Position numbers and translations under genes: made by a program. From Leptobrachium leishanense (Eukaryota; Chordata; Amphibia; Anura; Megophryidae), in assembly GCA_009667805.1 (NCBI GenBank), contig CM019068.1, positions 6,443,733 through 6,507,732 on the forward strand: DNA of 64,000 nt, in the 5' to 3' direction. Positions 43,722-54,469 of this stretch are shown here, one piece after another. The notes beneath the pieces are model-generated. The model had not been told where the DNA came from and searched no databases. It worked only from the letters and a program-made list of their open reading frames with translations. Each line of letters begins with the position of its first letter. Within the stretch, counting starts at the first letter, position 1.

Positions 43722-44160
43722 GATAGTGTTTAGTGCTCAGCTAATCGCTGTTATTAGCAGGCAGTATACAATGTCTCCAGCCGCTCAAACTAGAAACATC
43801 ATGGACACAAATTGACAATGATTTTCCACAATATCAGTCCTAGGAACATACAACTTTGTCATACAGCCATCTGGCTTTACTATTTGGTTTTAAAGAAGAC
43901 ACACCTACTCACACTTGATTGAAGCCGCTCTTATGACCCCACCATTCCCAAACCACTGGCACTAATGATCCTGCTATCTCGTGCAATTCCTCTTGTCTTC
44001 CTCAACCCCCCAATCCCTCTAGACTGTAAGCTCCTATGAGCAGGGCCCTCTACACCTATTGTTTCCATCCTATGTCCGTTTATCTCATTCCCTTTGGTTA
44101 TTGTAATGCGCTGCGGAACCTTTTGCGCTATATAAATGACGACAATAATAATAATAACAC
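43722..44160 (+). mobile_element. LINE/SINE 3' tail with (AAT)n
   Basis: The stretch GTAAGCTCCTATGAGCAGGG to GCGCTATATAAATGAC followed by AATAATAATAATAAC is typical of the 3' ends of amphibian L2-like LINEs or the SINEs that share them. The 5' limit is not clear (about 43925). Confidence 0.55.
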
Positions 44161-44829
44161 ATAAGTCGTGTCACTCGGCTCTTATCAGTAAGAGCAATTA
44201 TTGCAGCTATAAAGTCTGTTTCTTATCTTGTTCACACAAAAGCAGATAAAGCTGGACCAAAACAGAAAGAATGTTGGTTTTCAGTATAGCTATTTATTCC
44301 TGGACAGCAATGGAAGTAAAAGACGCACATTCAAGGATCCATATAACAAAAATAGAAATGGTAGAAAGATGGTTCAGTGACCATGTGGGAGAAGAAACAT
44401 GAAGTTATACCGGCTGATAAGCTTTGCCTGCTCAATCTGATTGTCATCAGCAGCAAACAGTGTATGATATCTCTGGCTGCTCAGTTCGTAACGCCAGAAC
44501 GAATATTGCAGCCGTAAATCCTGTTGCACATTTATTGATGGTAAAGCCAGATAAATGCTGGACTAATAAACACAACAGCAGTGATACTTATTAGCAGCAT
44601 AGCGATCAGTCCCTGAGCAGCAAATAGAAATAAAGAGCGGACCTTCCAGGGTCCGTGTCACAGAAAAGAATGATCAAAGAAGGTCCTGGGACCATATAAG
44701 AGATAATAAATCTTGTGGCTAAGGTGGCTACTCAACACGTTTTGTGCTGCAGCAACCCAGCATCATCAGGAGTGAGAGTATTTTCATACGCACTCACAAG
44801 CATCCAGACAAAAAATAAACCCTAAGTAT
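44161..44829 (+). repeat. Two degenerate tandem repeats of about 290 bp
   Basis: Segments starting near GCAGCTATAAAGTCTGTT (44203) and GCAGCCGTAAATCCTGTT (44505) share order: AGATAAA..CTGGAC, AGCAAATAGAAATAAA/AGCAATGGAAGTAAA, then TTC..GG. They look like an old tandem duplication. No coding function seen. Confidence 0.5.
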
Positions 44830-45045
44830 ACTTAGCAGTTTGAGCACACTGAACATAGGCTGAATATAAACAGTATCTTTCAATCGCAGTTTTCACATAA
44901 GTTTATGGCAAAGAAACATGAGCCCTGGGTTGGGTATAGTAGCCTAATGCGGCCACAGACGATACCCCAAAACGAGAAGGGACAACACCTCCGTAACGTG
45001 TAAACACCCCCTAGCGGCAAACATGGGGTTAAACCATCAAAGCAC
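44830..45045 (+). repeat. Dispersed repeat, second copy
   Basis: Same orientation as 42140-42350, with about 25 extra bases (GTATAGTAGCCTAATGCGGC) near 44935. The class is unknown. Confidence 0.7.
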
Positions 45046-45505
45046 CACACAGGCGATCGCAATCGAGCAGCTATAGAATGGTCAAAAACAAGCTGGGTCA
45101 AAAATCAGAAGCAGGGATCGTATCCAGAAACGAGTTGGCAACAGAATCAACAATCAGAATCAGCTTAGCGATGCGGGAACAGAACTCCACGACAGGGCGA
45201 CGAGGCAACTCTTCGCGCCCCATTTTAAACCCGGCGGCTACTAATGACCATGCTAGGCCCCGCCCCCTTCAGTTGCCGCTCGGCCATTCCCTGGTGCTGG
45301 CAGTCAGCCAGCTCTTGGCACAGGACCTTGCCCAGACCCCCCAGGCAACACAGCAGGGGCTGAGGATATGACAGCTGTCTGGAGTCTGTTTTGTCCCCCC
45401 TCCGGACCTGAGACTTTGTTTATCGCAACTATCATGTGGCCACGGTGAGACACCGGCGGCCATCTTACTTCCTTTGCCCCTGCTCCAACTGGGTCTTTGG
45501 GCCAA
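45046..45505. other. Unclassified GC-rich sequence, probable retroposon
   Basis: No domain recognised in the short ORFs. It is interrupted at 45513 by a hAT element; the interrupted sequence should continue at 48063. Confidence 0.4.
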
Positions 45506-45942
45506 CACACCAGTAGGGATGAGCTGTTCGGTTCGATCAGTTCAGAGTTCGATTCGAACTTTGGCCGTTAGCAAGTTAGCGAACTTCAAACTTTTTGGCG
45601 TGTTCGGTTCGAGTTCAAAAAAAAAAATTTTGAAAAAAGTATAAAAAATGCTTAAAAAAATACAAAAAAATCTAGAAATAAAGAGACTCTTTACTGCAGA
45701 ATATTATAAGCAACGGTTTATTAGATATTGAATTAAAAACTAATGTCTAGGTGCAAAGATTCTCACCTCTAAATGACCTGTGCTCTCAAACGACGTAAAC
45801 AACAAGTGTTTAATTAGTGTTTGGAAATAACATGTGCTTCTAATTAGTCTGTCTCATGAATTTGATACATTGTGTGCAGACTGGGAGAGCAGACTGGAAG
45901 TGCCAGGTGTTGTGTGTGGGTCTGTGATGGCGAGGTTTCCAT

Positions 45943-47890
45943 ACATCCTACAAATCCGCCACTTCACGGGCAGGTTATGGGGACCTCCTAGGCACGATAT
46001 TTGAAGGAATTTTTTGTTTTTATTTTTAACCCTTATTTCATGGAAAACTCACTGTTCCTTTAACCCTGTCACTGCTGAGGCATTTCACCGCTGTGTGCTG
46101 AGCTCATTTTTACTGCTTTCACGCATCATGTTTAAACGCGATTTGAAGCCACATTTTATTATACGACCCAGACATATTATATATCGTTCTTTCCGCAGAC
46201 TCGGCAGATTCATAATATATAATTTGAATATGTATACGTCATGTTCTGCATGTATATTATAACAAAAAATGCAATAAAAGTTGAATTTTTAATCATCTGC
46301 AGCGTGTAAAGTGTTTTTTTCACCTTTTATCACATGAACATTTGCGGTTATATTTTCTATGGGGAGCGCTTGTACAAAAATTAGAAATGGGGACATTAAT
46401 TTTTTTGGGTGGAATTATGTGATTTTTAGCAAACGCACACCATAGAAAAAAATCATTAGTGCAGCATCATTGTTCACATTATAATTGAAATGTGAACAAT
46501 ATTGCTGCATTAATAAAAATAACACAAAAAAATACATGTTTTTTTTTATTTTTATTTTTTTACTTTATACCTGGTCATGTTGGGTATCATTCGAAAGGCC
46601 ATGCTCAGGCCTCCATGACCGCCTAGCTGCCACGGTTCTGGAGATATTGTGGTTCAAATGAATCCCCTGGTGGAGATAGGGGGTTCCGGGCAGCTAGGAT
46701 TTCCCCGGCTATCTGACGTCATCACGCTATGCGTGAGGACGTCAGGCAGTGAGGGGGGACCCGGGGGTGGAGCCACCAACCAATATGGTGGCCCTCACTG
46801 GAGCTAGTCCGCACTTCGGCACCGCAAGGCGCCGAAGCGCGACCCGGTGCCTAACGCATTTTTCGCATTGTCCGTGAAAAAGTGCGTTCGAATGAATGGA
46901 CGCATTTTTTCACGGAATACGCGATAGTGGTCATACAATGCGCATTTTCATCCGTGATTTTGTACGGTTATCAGTAAAACACTTTTTGCGTCTGGACGTG
47001 ATGTTGGCCGGACATTAGCAGCGTCTGACGTCTCCTAATCACACACACACGCCGCTAGTGGACGCAGCGTATTCTGTATGTCAGTACTAGCGGTATCACG
47101 TTCTCGAAAAAATGTGTTCGTTTGTCACTTGCGTTGCGCGGCCGCACTTCGTATGCTGCCCGGCATTGGACGTAATTTTCTGCTAGCACGGCCGTGATTT
47201 AGTGCTGCTAAACGCACGTTAATACTGCGCTCGTCTGACCTTAGCCTTAAAGCCAGGCACCGCTTAAAAGGGGAGACTTTCCCCTTTTAAGCAGTGCCTG
47301 GCTTTTTTTTGTGGGACCTCCCGATCGGGAGGGATCAGAACGGATCCCACCCTCCCTTCCAGGCGATCTCCTGGCATTGCCGGGGGGTCGCGTGGAAATG
47401 ACGTCATCGCGCATGGTGCGATGACGTCATTTACGTCAGGAGGAGCTTGACTTCAGCGTCTGAGGACGCTGAAGTCAGAACGCCGCGGGACCCCAGACAG
47501 AGAGGTGAGTATCTCCGCCGGGGGTCCCGCAAAGGTGATGACGTGTGGGACACGTCCTCCTCAGCATACAGCGGAAGTAACTGTCGTCACACGTCATCAG
47601 CAGTGAAGGGGTTAAAAACTTATTTTTTTTACTTTTTGTCCTTGTTTCCTGTCCCCCAGGGCACTACCCGGACATTGTTTTAACATATTTCTATGCATCC
47701 TATAAATCCGCCACTTCACGGGCAGGTTATGGGGACCTCCTAGGCACGATATTTGAAGGAACTTTTGGTTTTTATTTTTAACCCTTATTTCATGGAAAAC
47801 TCACTGTCCCTTTAAAAAGTTTTTTTTTACTTTTTATCCTTGTTTCCTGTCCCCCAGGGCAATACCCGGACCCCCATACACCTTTTATGG
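45943..47890 (+). repeat. Tandem duplication (about 200 bp) split by a TTAA element
   Basis: The sequence from CCGCCACTTCACGGGCAGGT to GTTTCCTGTCCCCCAGGGCA occurs at 45958-46060 plus 47612-47662 and again, uninterrupted, at 47707-47862. The second copy shows the empty TTAA target (CCCTTTAAAAAG) of the insertion at 46060-47615. Confidence 0.85.
46060..47615 (-). mobile_element. TTAA (piggyBac-like) MITE copy 3
   Basis: It begins TTAACCCTGTCACTGC and ends GCAGTGAAGGGGTTAA, with TTAA at 46060-46063 and 47612-47615. It is inverted relative to copy 2. It is about 300 bp longer, the surplus lying roughly at 46850-47245 as a CG-rich stretch (CGCATTTTTCGCATTG...) that looks like a further insertion. 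The CAGGCACCGC hairpin is conserved. Confidence 0.85.
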
Positions 47891-48062
47891 CAAATATCTA
47901 GCATATATGTCCTCTTGGAGGGCACTCTAAAAATCGAACTTTCAGCCCCATTGACTTGTATTGAGTTCGAGTTCGAGTTTGAATACGAACTTTTGAAAAG
48001 TTTGAGTTCGAATGCGAACTGAACTCGGGGGTGTTCGGCTCATCCCATTCCCTACACATCAG

Positions 48063-49545
48063 GATACCCAAGCAATCTGACACCGGGCTGGGAGCTGTGG
48101 GGACAGAGGGCCCATGTCCACAGACTGCCTTGGCTGGTTGTCTGGCGAGGGCGCTGAGCGGATCGGATGCAGACCGGCGGAGTAGATCCCCTTCCTCACT
48201 GGAGATGCTGATGCCTTGGAGGCCTGTTTGCCGAAAGGCCCCCTTACTAAAGGAGTCTGGCGCCGGTTGATGTCGGCACTGCGGGATGGCTGAGCAGAGA
48301 GGGCACTGAAGACGGAGGTGATTGGGACAGCCCCGGATCGACACCCTGGTGGGGCCTGTTCCCCTGCTGTTGCAAAGTGTCACGTTGCGGGAGGAGTCCT
48401 GGGCGAGACGCTAGTGATAGAGGCTGGGACCTCGAGCCTGCTCTTCCAATCGCCGGAGGGAGATGGGCTGGTGTCCCGTGTGCCCCGAGGGTCAGCGGCT
48501 TTCGATGGTCCTGCCACGGTGGATTCCTACCAGAGGCCGGTGATAGCTGACACTCTCACCTTACTGAGGGAAGTCACGGGGAGATCTACAGGTCCGGGCA
48601 CTGTTGTGTGAGCCATTAGCCATCTGAAGGCCATGGATCCCTTTGTGAACAACGCGCTGGTGATGATGCCTGGGACTTTGGGCCCCTGCACTGACAGGAG
48701 GCAAGTCCGGCCTTGGTCCCGAACCTGTAACCTATGGGGCGTCTGGGGAGGCCTTGTTGCTGGGAGCCCGAACCACCTGATGTGGCACATATAGGCCTGA
48801 GGACGACTCCTACCCCACATTCCTGCTGGATACAGGTTGAGGGGACCTGTATTGACTTCCCGATGTTTCCCTTCGATTGCTGACCCTGGCTTGCTCTGAC
48901 CTGCTGAATACCCCCCCTTGCATTTATTTTTTCGACGTTTATGCTTTGCTGAGTTTTTTCTCCCCTTTAGAGTTCCCCCTACCCCCCCCCCCTTTTGCGA
49001 CATCTGGGGACATTTTTATTTTTTGTTTCACTCCCCCTTATTTATTTATTTACTTTATTTTATTTTTATTGGCGTTTGTGGGTCTCATTGGGATGTGCCA
49101 GCGAGGCCTGGTGCCTGTCTTGCCTCTCCCCGAGTCCATGGGCCAAGTGCCATTTATTCTCCTTGGCCTCCCGCAGTTCTTCGGACATGCAGGATTGTGC
49201 CAGGGACGGCACAGTCCTAGCCTTTGCCAGTACCCCCAGTTTTTTTTTCTCCCTCTTATTATATTAGCTGTCTTTAGCCACATAGTTGACGTTTCAGAAT
49301 ATTTTTACGCCCTGCTGTGGACACTTTTGTTGTACTTTTCCTATATGAGGTTTTTGAGACTTATCTTGCTTTTTAGCGAGTCTTTCTCTTACAGCTGACT
49401 CTTATTTTTCTTATGCTTTTATTATTTTTCTTCAACTGCTTAGAGCGGCCCTGCGAGGCCCTCACAACCACCTGTCTGTTACTATGCTGACTTCTTTACT
49501 TAATAAAAAGCTTCAAATGAAAAATGAAAAAAAAAAAAAAATCAC
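48063..49545 (+). mobile_element. Probable L1-like retroposon with poly(A) end
   Basis: The stretch ends AATAAAAAGCTTCAAATG followed by an A15 run near 49530, as expected for the 3' end of an L1/Tx1-type retroposon. The 5' part is GC-rich and may continue the sequence broken at 45505. No intact ORF2 or domain was seen; the ORFs on both strands look like chance. Confidence 0.4.
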
Positions 49546-49609
49546 GAATACAATATCTGCGTATTAAATATATATAAAGTATAGTGTGGAGGCTTTTTAT
49601 CTCACTTTT

Positions 49610-50078
49610 TGTCCTCCACCACAACCCTTGTAGATATATATATATATATATATAAACGCTACTTAAACTATATATATATATATATATAGTTGTGTTTATT
49701 ATTGCAGAAGCCACTTGCACATCATAGCAAGTCAAAGAATTGCATCCCAGAGCTCCTGTGCTACACTCCCTATGTACAGCAAGGAACTCTGGGTAGGATA
49801 TGCAAATGACCCCTGTCTCACTTTTATGCATCCTGGGTCTGTTATTACATAGAACCCTAAAATCAATGCTATGCCACACTGTGGCTTTCTAGCAGAGATA
49901 AGGTGGTCAAAGCCACTCCTAGGACAGCGCTGTTTTGAGTTTATTGGACCCTCATCAGCTAGGAGCTAGGCATGATAACCAGTTGCAGTGGATGCTTGGA
50001 CCCCTAAGGTAAATCAGTACTTACAAGGGTTGTATATATATAAACGCTACTTATTACTATATATATATATATATATTG
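49610..50078. repeat. AT foldback with (TA)n tracts
   Basis: ACAACCCTTGTAGATATATA near 49620 and its inverse ACAAGGGTTGTATATATA near 50023, plus AAACGCTACTTA words next to TA tracts in both places, form an inverted pair around about 400 bp. TA tracts lie at 49634-49652, 49669-49688 and 50059-50075. Confidence 0.6.
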
Positions 50079-50396
50079 TCACGTCCCCTGCACCAGGACC
50101 CTGGGCGCCAGGCGGCATTGCTAGCTGGCCAGGTGCCAGGTCTTCCGGCGGGCGGATTGGCGTGTCAGGGGGCTTGGCCTCAAGGGGTCACACGGGGATG
50201 CCGGGTTTAAGGGCAGGGCGCGAGTATCTGCTTGTCGCCTTGACGTGGAGTGAATTTACTGCATCGCCTGCTATCTTGATTCATTCATTGTTGCCACCTA
50301 GTTGCTGACCTATTTTTCATACGAGGACCCTGCTTACATTTCGAACCGGCTATCCAAACGACCATTCTTTTACTAATCCCATTGCTGTATCTTGGC
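50079..50396 (+). repeat. Probable truncated LTR
   Basis: TGTCACGTCCCCTGCACCAG followed by GGGTTTAAGGGCAGGGCG and a pyrimidine-rich stretch has the look of the Ty3/gypsy LTR at 57834 (TG start, GGCAGGGCGCC..TTTAA). The other end and internal region were not found. Confidence 0.45.
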
Positions 50397-50496
50397 CTAT
50401 GCCCACAAGGCCTAGGGCGGCAGTTTCCAGTGAGGCGGCAAAAACAGCAGCTACTGTGTGACAGTCTGGCAGGGGAGCCCAGGCAGCGGTGGATTG

Positions 50497-50569
50497 TTAA
50501 CCCTTTAAGGACCTAGGGTCTTCAAAGTCAATGCATTTATGACGGAACAGTTCTGTCCTTAAGGGTTAA
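50497..50569. mobile_element. 73-bp TTAA micro-element
   Basis: TTAACCCTTTAAGGAC and its inverse GTCCTTAAGGGTTAA enclose about 40 bp, giving TTAA at both ends (50497-50500, 50566-50569). It is the shortest TTAA element here and could fold into one hairpin. Confidence 0.7.
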
Positions 50570-51152
50570 TTAGGCAGCAGAGGCCTTGTTATCTTTTGTC
50601 TGGCTATCCATCATGAGTCTGACACTTCCTGGTGTCTCCTTGCAGGGTCTGATCATCTTATTAACCCATTCAGTTAAATGGAGAGAGGTTTTCATTCTTA
50701 CTAAAAACATATTGTTAAAACTCCATTAATGAAAAAACTTATTATAAAAGGGTTATAAAAGAAGGGGGAGAGGGCTATTAAACTAGATCTTAATTAATAC
50801 TCCACCTTATAACAGTTACAAGCATTTATAAAGCGCCAACAAATTCCTTAACGCTGTACAATGGGAGAGACAGAATAACAAATATACATACATGTTACAC
50901 AAGTTGGACAGAAGGAGGAAGGACCCTGCTCAAAAGCTTACAATCTAAGAGGAGAGGGGTGACACACTAGATGAGGTAACACAATGCAAGAGAAATCTAT
51001 ATGAGGATCCATAACCCGTTCTTTAAAAATACCTCCAAATTGTATGGCCATTTTAAGAGTGCAAAAAATAACTGTATATGACACGTGTCTCTTGCACTAT
51101 CCAAAAACTGCTAGTATCAAAACCTAATACTATTATAACCTATCGCCTAGTA
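50570..51152. other. Intron with a LINE/SINE tail (about 50815-51000)
   Basis: AAGCATTTATAAAGCGCCAA and ACGCTGTACAATGGGAGAGA with CTTACAATCTAAGAGG are typical of an L2-like tail in reverse. No exon was seen. Confidence 0.45.
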
Positions 51153-51269
51153 TCCTATTATAGGGATGTGCGTTTCGGAATTTCAGAATTGTCACAAAAT
51201 TTCCCGATTCGTGCATTCGGATTCGGACGATTTTCTGAAAATTTTCAGATCCGAAAACGGCAGATCCGA

Positions 51270-51533
51270 ACAAGAGGACATAGTCTTAGATTAGAGGGGC
51301 AAAGGTTTAACAGTAACAACAGGAAGCATTATTTTACTGAGAGGGTGGTGGATACATGGAACAGCCTTCCAGTTGAAGTGGTAGAGGCCAAAACAGTGAT
51401 TGAATTTAAGCAGGCATGGGATAGGCATAAGGCTATCCTAAACAAAAGATAAATCCAGGTAAAGTATCCATGTAATTGGGCGACTAGATGGGCCGAAAGG
51501 TTCTTATCTGCTGACATTTTTCTATGTTTCTAA
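51270..51533 (+). pseudogene. LINE ORF2 C-terminus and 3' UTR, inserted in hAT
   Basis: The frame to 51452 reads RGHSLRLEGQRFNSNNRKHY then NSLPVEVVEAKTVIEFKQAW, the usual C-terminus of CR1/L2-type ORF2, followed by GGGCCGAAAGGTTCTTATCT and the end TTTTTCTATGTTTCTAA. It is a 5'-truncated insertion of about 265 bp. The same terminus, inverted, lies at 59664. Confidence 0.8.
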
Positions 51534-51704
51534 ATTTCCGAGCCGAAACGAAAACTTTTCGAATGGACCAGAAATGTGTAAAATCGAAATTCATTTTCGT
51601 TCCATTAGTGATTTCGGCTCCATTCCTGATTTCGGTTCCATTTCAGTAATTTCAGACATCATATTTTTCGGTTATATCGCTGATTCTGTAATTTTGTATC
51701 ATTC

Positions 51705-52046
51705 CCATCTCAATGTATCCTTCCTGGAAAACCAGAGAAATCTTAATGTATCCTTCCCGGGAAACCAGAGAAATCTCAATGTTTCCTTCTTGTAAAACAT
51801 GAGAAATCACAATGTATCCTTCCCGGGAAACCAGAGAAATCTCAATATATCCTTCTTGTAAAACATGAGAAATCTCAATGTATCCTTCTTGTAAAACCAG
51901 AGAAATCTCAATGTATCCTTCTTGTAAAACATGAGAAATCTCAATGTATCCTTCCTGGAAAACCAGAGAAATCTCAATGTATCCTTCCCGGGAAAACATG
52001 AGAAATCTCAATGTGTCCTTCTTGTAAAACATGAGAAATCTCAATG
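51705..52046 (+). repeat. Tandem array, about 33-bp unit
   Basis: About ten copies of GAGAAATCTCAATGTATCCTTC plus CTGGAAAACCA. The unit equals, inverted, a piece of the SINE/LINE tail at 25436-25575 and 35418-35556, so it was probably amplified from such an insertion. Confidence 0.9.
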
Positions 52047-52312
52047 GCAGAATTATCGTATCGGCAGAATTATCGTATCGACAGAAATGTCGGAAAAAAA
52101 CATTAGTTTACGTCAAAACGAATAGACACTTTGAAACGAGGAGAACAGACGTTCCGAAAAACACAAAAATTTCCAAAATCACGAAAAAAAAAAGTCGATC
52201 TGAAAAACAAACCGAACCGAACCGGAAATCAGCCGAAACGAGCTGAAGTGAAAATCCTAACGAACCGAATAGAACCGAAAAAAAAAAATCGGTGCACAAG
52301 TCTATCCTATTA

Positions 52313-53527
52313 TAGTTTTTTTGCGGTTTTACTTAATATGTGTAACACAGACATAAGTAAATCCCAGACTCCTTGTATTGTGTCCTCTCTGTGTATTATT
52401 ATGTATAATACAGAAGTCATCTGTAAATTTGGAGGGGACCCAAAAGTTTCCTAAACTTGTTGGCAGGCCTCTCCATGCAGCCTGTACTGCACTACGTGGA
52501 TGATGGCCACTGCATTATAGCAACAGCCATCTTTAAAACCAGAAAGTGTCTGGCTGTTTAAACAGGAGGGGCGGCCTTGAAAGGAAGGAGTGTGTCCAAT
52601 TTAATTTAGGGGGTGCACGAGTTTAATCAGGCCTAGGGCAGCACAAAACCTAAATACACCACTGGCTAATCCCTATTGTACCTTTGCCTTCTCTATTTTG
52701 GTTATTTTGCATATGTGTTGCCATATGGTTTATGGCCGTTGTTTGTTTTTTCTGGTGTGAGTCCTAATTTCCTGGTGTATTTATATCCTGCTTGCAGCCT
52801 TACCTCTAAGTTATTGTGTGACTGCCCTGCAGACTGCACAACTCATCTACCACGCCGTATATCTGTTGTATGTACTTCATGTACCAAGACCATTGCTTTC
52901 AGTACATTGTATATATCCCAACCAGTGGAGTCGCAAGGTGGGGGCGGGGGTGCGGCCCGCACCAGGTGACACCCACCCTTAGGGTGACACCGTCACCGTT
53001 AATTAAACAGTTTGATGAGACACAACAAGAGGGGGAGGAACCAATTCAACGACACAATGTTTCAGCAAAAACAGGACTATGCCTTATAAATAAACTGAGC
53101 AATTTGTATCTGTATCCTTGCCGTCAATACATTATTATCTACAGATTTATGTCCATTTTATGAAGGAAAAGTTTCCATTTGTGGTTTAGAAAAAACAACT
53201 ACTAAAGAAAAGTGAGTTTCTCCGCCTGTCTGAAATCAGTGGGCGAGGACGCGCTGATAGAGCTGGATGGTTTATCTTGCTTTAGCTGATATTAATGCCT
53301 GGACTCTGTTTATCTCTTGTGGATTCATGAATAAAGCTGCGAGTTCCCACTGCGAGTGATGTCTCATTTACAGCTCGCCAATGTTCACTTTCAAGGACCC
53401 TTTCATTGCACGCATGTTTGTTCCAAATAATCGTTCTGCTGTTTGGTTTTTCAGAGGACGAGTGGTCAATACTCCCAAAGATCAAGTTCAATGGCAGCAT
53501 GTGCTGCCGCCGTCACCACCACTATTT
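52313..53527. other. Intron with transposon ends
   Basis: CAGTGGAGTCGCAAGGTGGG (52923) to about 53000 is a truncated end of the 40886-41960 hAT family. CCTAGGGCAGCACAAAACC...ACCACTGG near 52643-52672 looks like another hAT end. No exon was recognised. Confidence 0.5.
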
Positions 53528-53532
53528 GTTTA

Positions 53533-53928
53533 TGTTAGGACCCGAGGGTTGCGTCCTCCTCGCGGTCCCTCCTGGTGTCCTATGCGCGCGGGCCGCCGCC
53601 GCTTCCGGGTATGAGGCTTCCCAGCGGCGTGACGTCATCACGCCTCCACCGTGGTGCCTCCTGTGTCACGTGATCCTGTTGGCCAATCGGGAGGCAGGGC
53701 GCCTGATTTAAACCTGCTTTTTGCTTTTGTCTGCGCCCTTTCGTGGTTTTAGCTTGCTAGACCCTTTGGTGCTGTATTCTAGATTCTGATTTGACTTACT
53801 GTGCATGACCTGGCTTTTGGCAACCGACTCTGAGTATCTCTATATCCCTTTGACCCGGCTTTTGTGTTTTGACGCTGCATTTGGTTTCTCCCTGTGTACT
53901 GTACTGTATTACTACTCGCTATCACTTA
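53533..53928 (+). repeat. 5' LTR, truncated (396 of 718 bp)
   Basis: Identical by eye to 57834-58229. It stops at ATCACTTA, followed directly by gag coding sequence. Confidence 0.92.
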
Positions 53929-53929
53929 T

Positions 53930-54469
53930 AATTATCGTGAATTTATGTCGGCTTTTCGTAGAGTGTTTGACCCTCCGGGGCGAAAAACCAATGCTGCTAA
54001 GTCCTTGTTGCGCTTACGTCAGGGTACGAAATCCCTGGGTGATTATGCACTAGAGTTCAGATCTTTGGCCTCAGAACTAAACTGGAATAATGAGGCTTTA
54101 GTAGCCGTGTTTTCTGAGGGGTTAAACGACGAACTTCAGGACGAAATAGCAGCCAGAGATCTCCCAGAAGAGCTAGAGGATTTAATAACCTACCTGTCTT
54201 TCATAGATGAACGTCTTCGCCATCGTAGACATACCAAGGAGAGGTCGAAAAAAACACTTCTTAGGACGCCTCCCCGGTTCTCTGTACCTTTGCTTCCCGA
54301 GTCACACCCTCCCGCCGAACCTATGCAATTAGATAGCACCAAACTACCAGACAGTGAGAAACAACGCCGGAGGCGTGAGGGTTTATGTCTGTATTGTGGA
54401 TTGGGGGGTCACTTACTGAAGGGTTGTCCCAAGCGCCCGCAGGGCCCATCGGGAAACTCTCGTGCCTGA
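53930..54469 (+). pseudogene. gag: Chromovirus gag, N-terminus deleted
   Basis: The frame enters as NYREFMSAFRRVFDPPGRKT and continues through a Ty3-type capsid segment (LLRLRQGTKSLGDYALEFRS, then VFSEGLNDELQDEIAARDL) to a nucleocapsid CCHC knuckle, CLYCGLGGHLLKGCP (Cys 54386, Cys 54395, His 54410, Cys 54425). It ends at TGA 54467-54469. The missing front part is about the first half of the usual gag. An ATG at 53948 exists but is internal to the family protein. The frame is otherwise intact. Confidence 0.88.
54451..54457 (+). promoter_or_regulatory. -1 ribosomal frameshift heptamer GGGAAAC
   Basis: In the gag frame the bases read G GGA AAC, the classic X-XXY-YYZ slippery site, four codons before the gag stop. 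The pol frame is -1 to gag and overlaps it, and this heptamer is the same as that used in the mammalian gag-derived gene PEG10 and its sushi-type relatives. A downstream structure was not folded here. Confidence 0.8.

Larger units (their letters stand above)
45514..48054 (+). mobile_element. hAT element (TAGGGATGAGC ends)
   Basis: Left end TAGGGATGAGCTGTTCGGTT, right end GGTGTTCGGCTCATCCC plus a mutated tip. An 8-bp duplication with one mismatch flanks it: CACACCAG (45506-45513) and CACATCAG (48055-48062). It shares its ends with the 27655-37236 structure. Inside are a MITE A fragment (about 45640-45745), a tandem duplication and a TTAA element. No transposase is left. Confidence 0.8.
51161..52304 (+). 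mobile_element. hAT element (TAGGGATGTGC ends)
   Basis: Ends TAGGGATGTGCGTTTCGG and inverted TCGGTGCACAAGTCTA, with an 8-bp duplication TCCTATTA at 51153-51160 and 52305-52312. The body is rich in TTCGG/CCGAAA words. A LINE tail and a tandem array are embedded in it. No transposase. Confidence 0.85.

Noticed and set aside
48877..49398. 173-residue hydrophobic ORF
   Set aside because: Arises from a T/C-rich part of a retroposon just before its poly(A); no domain or signal.
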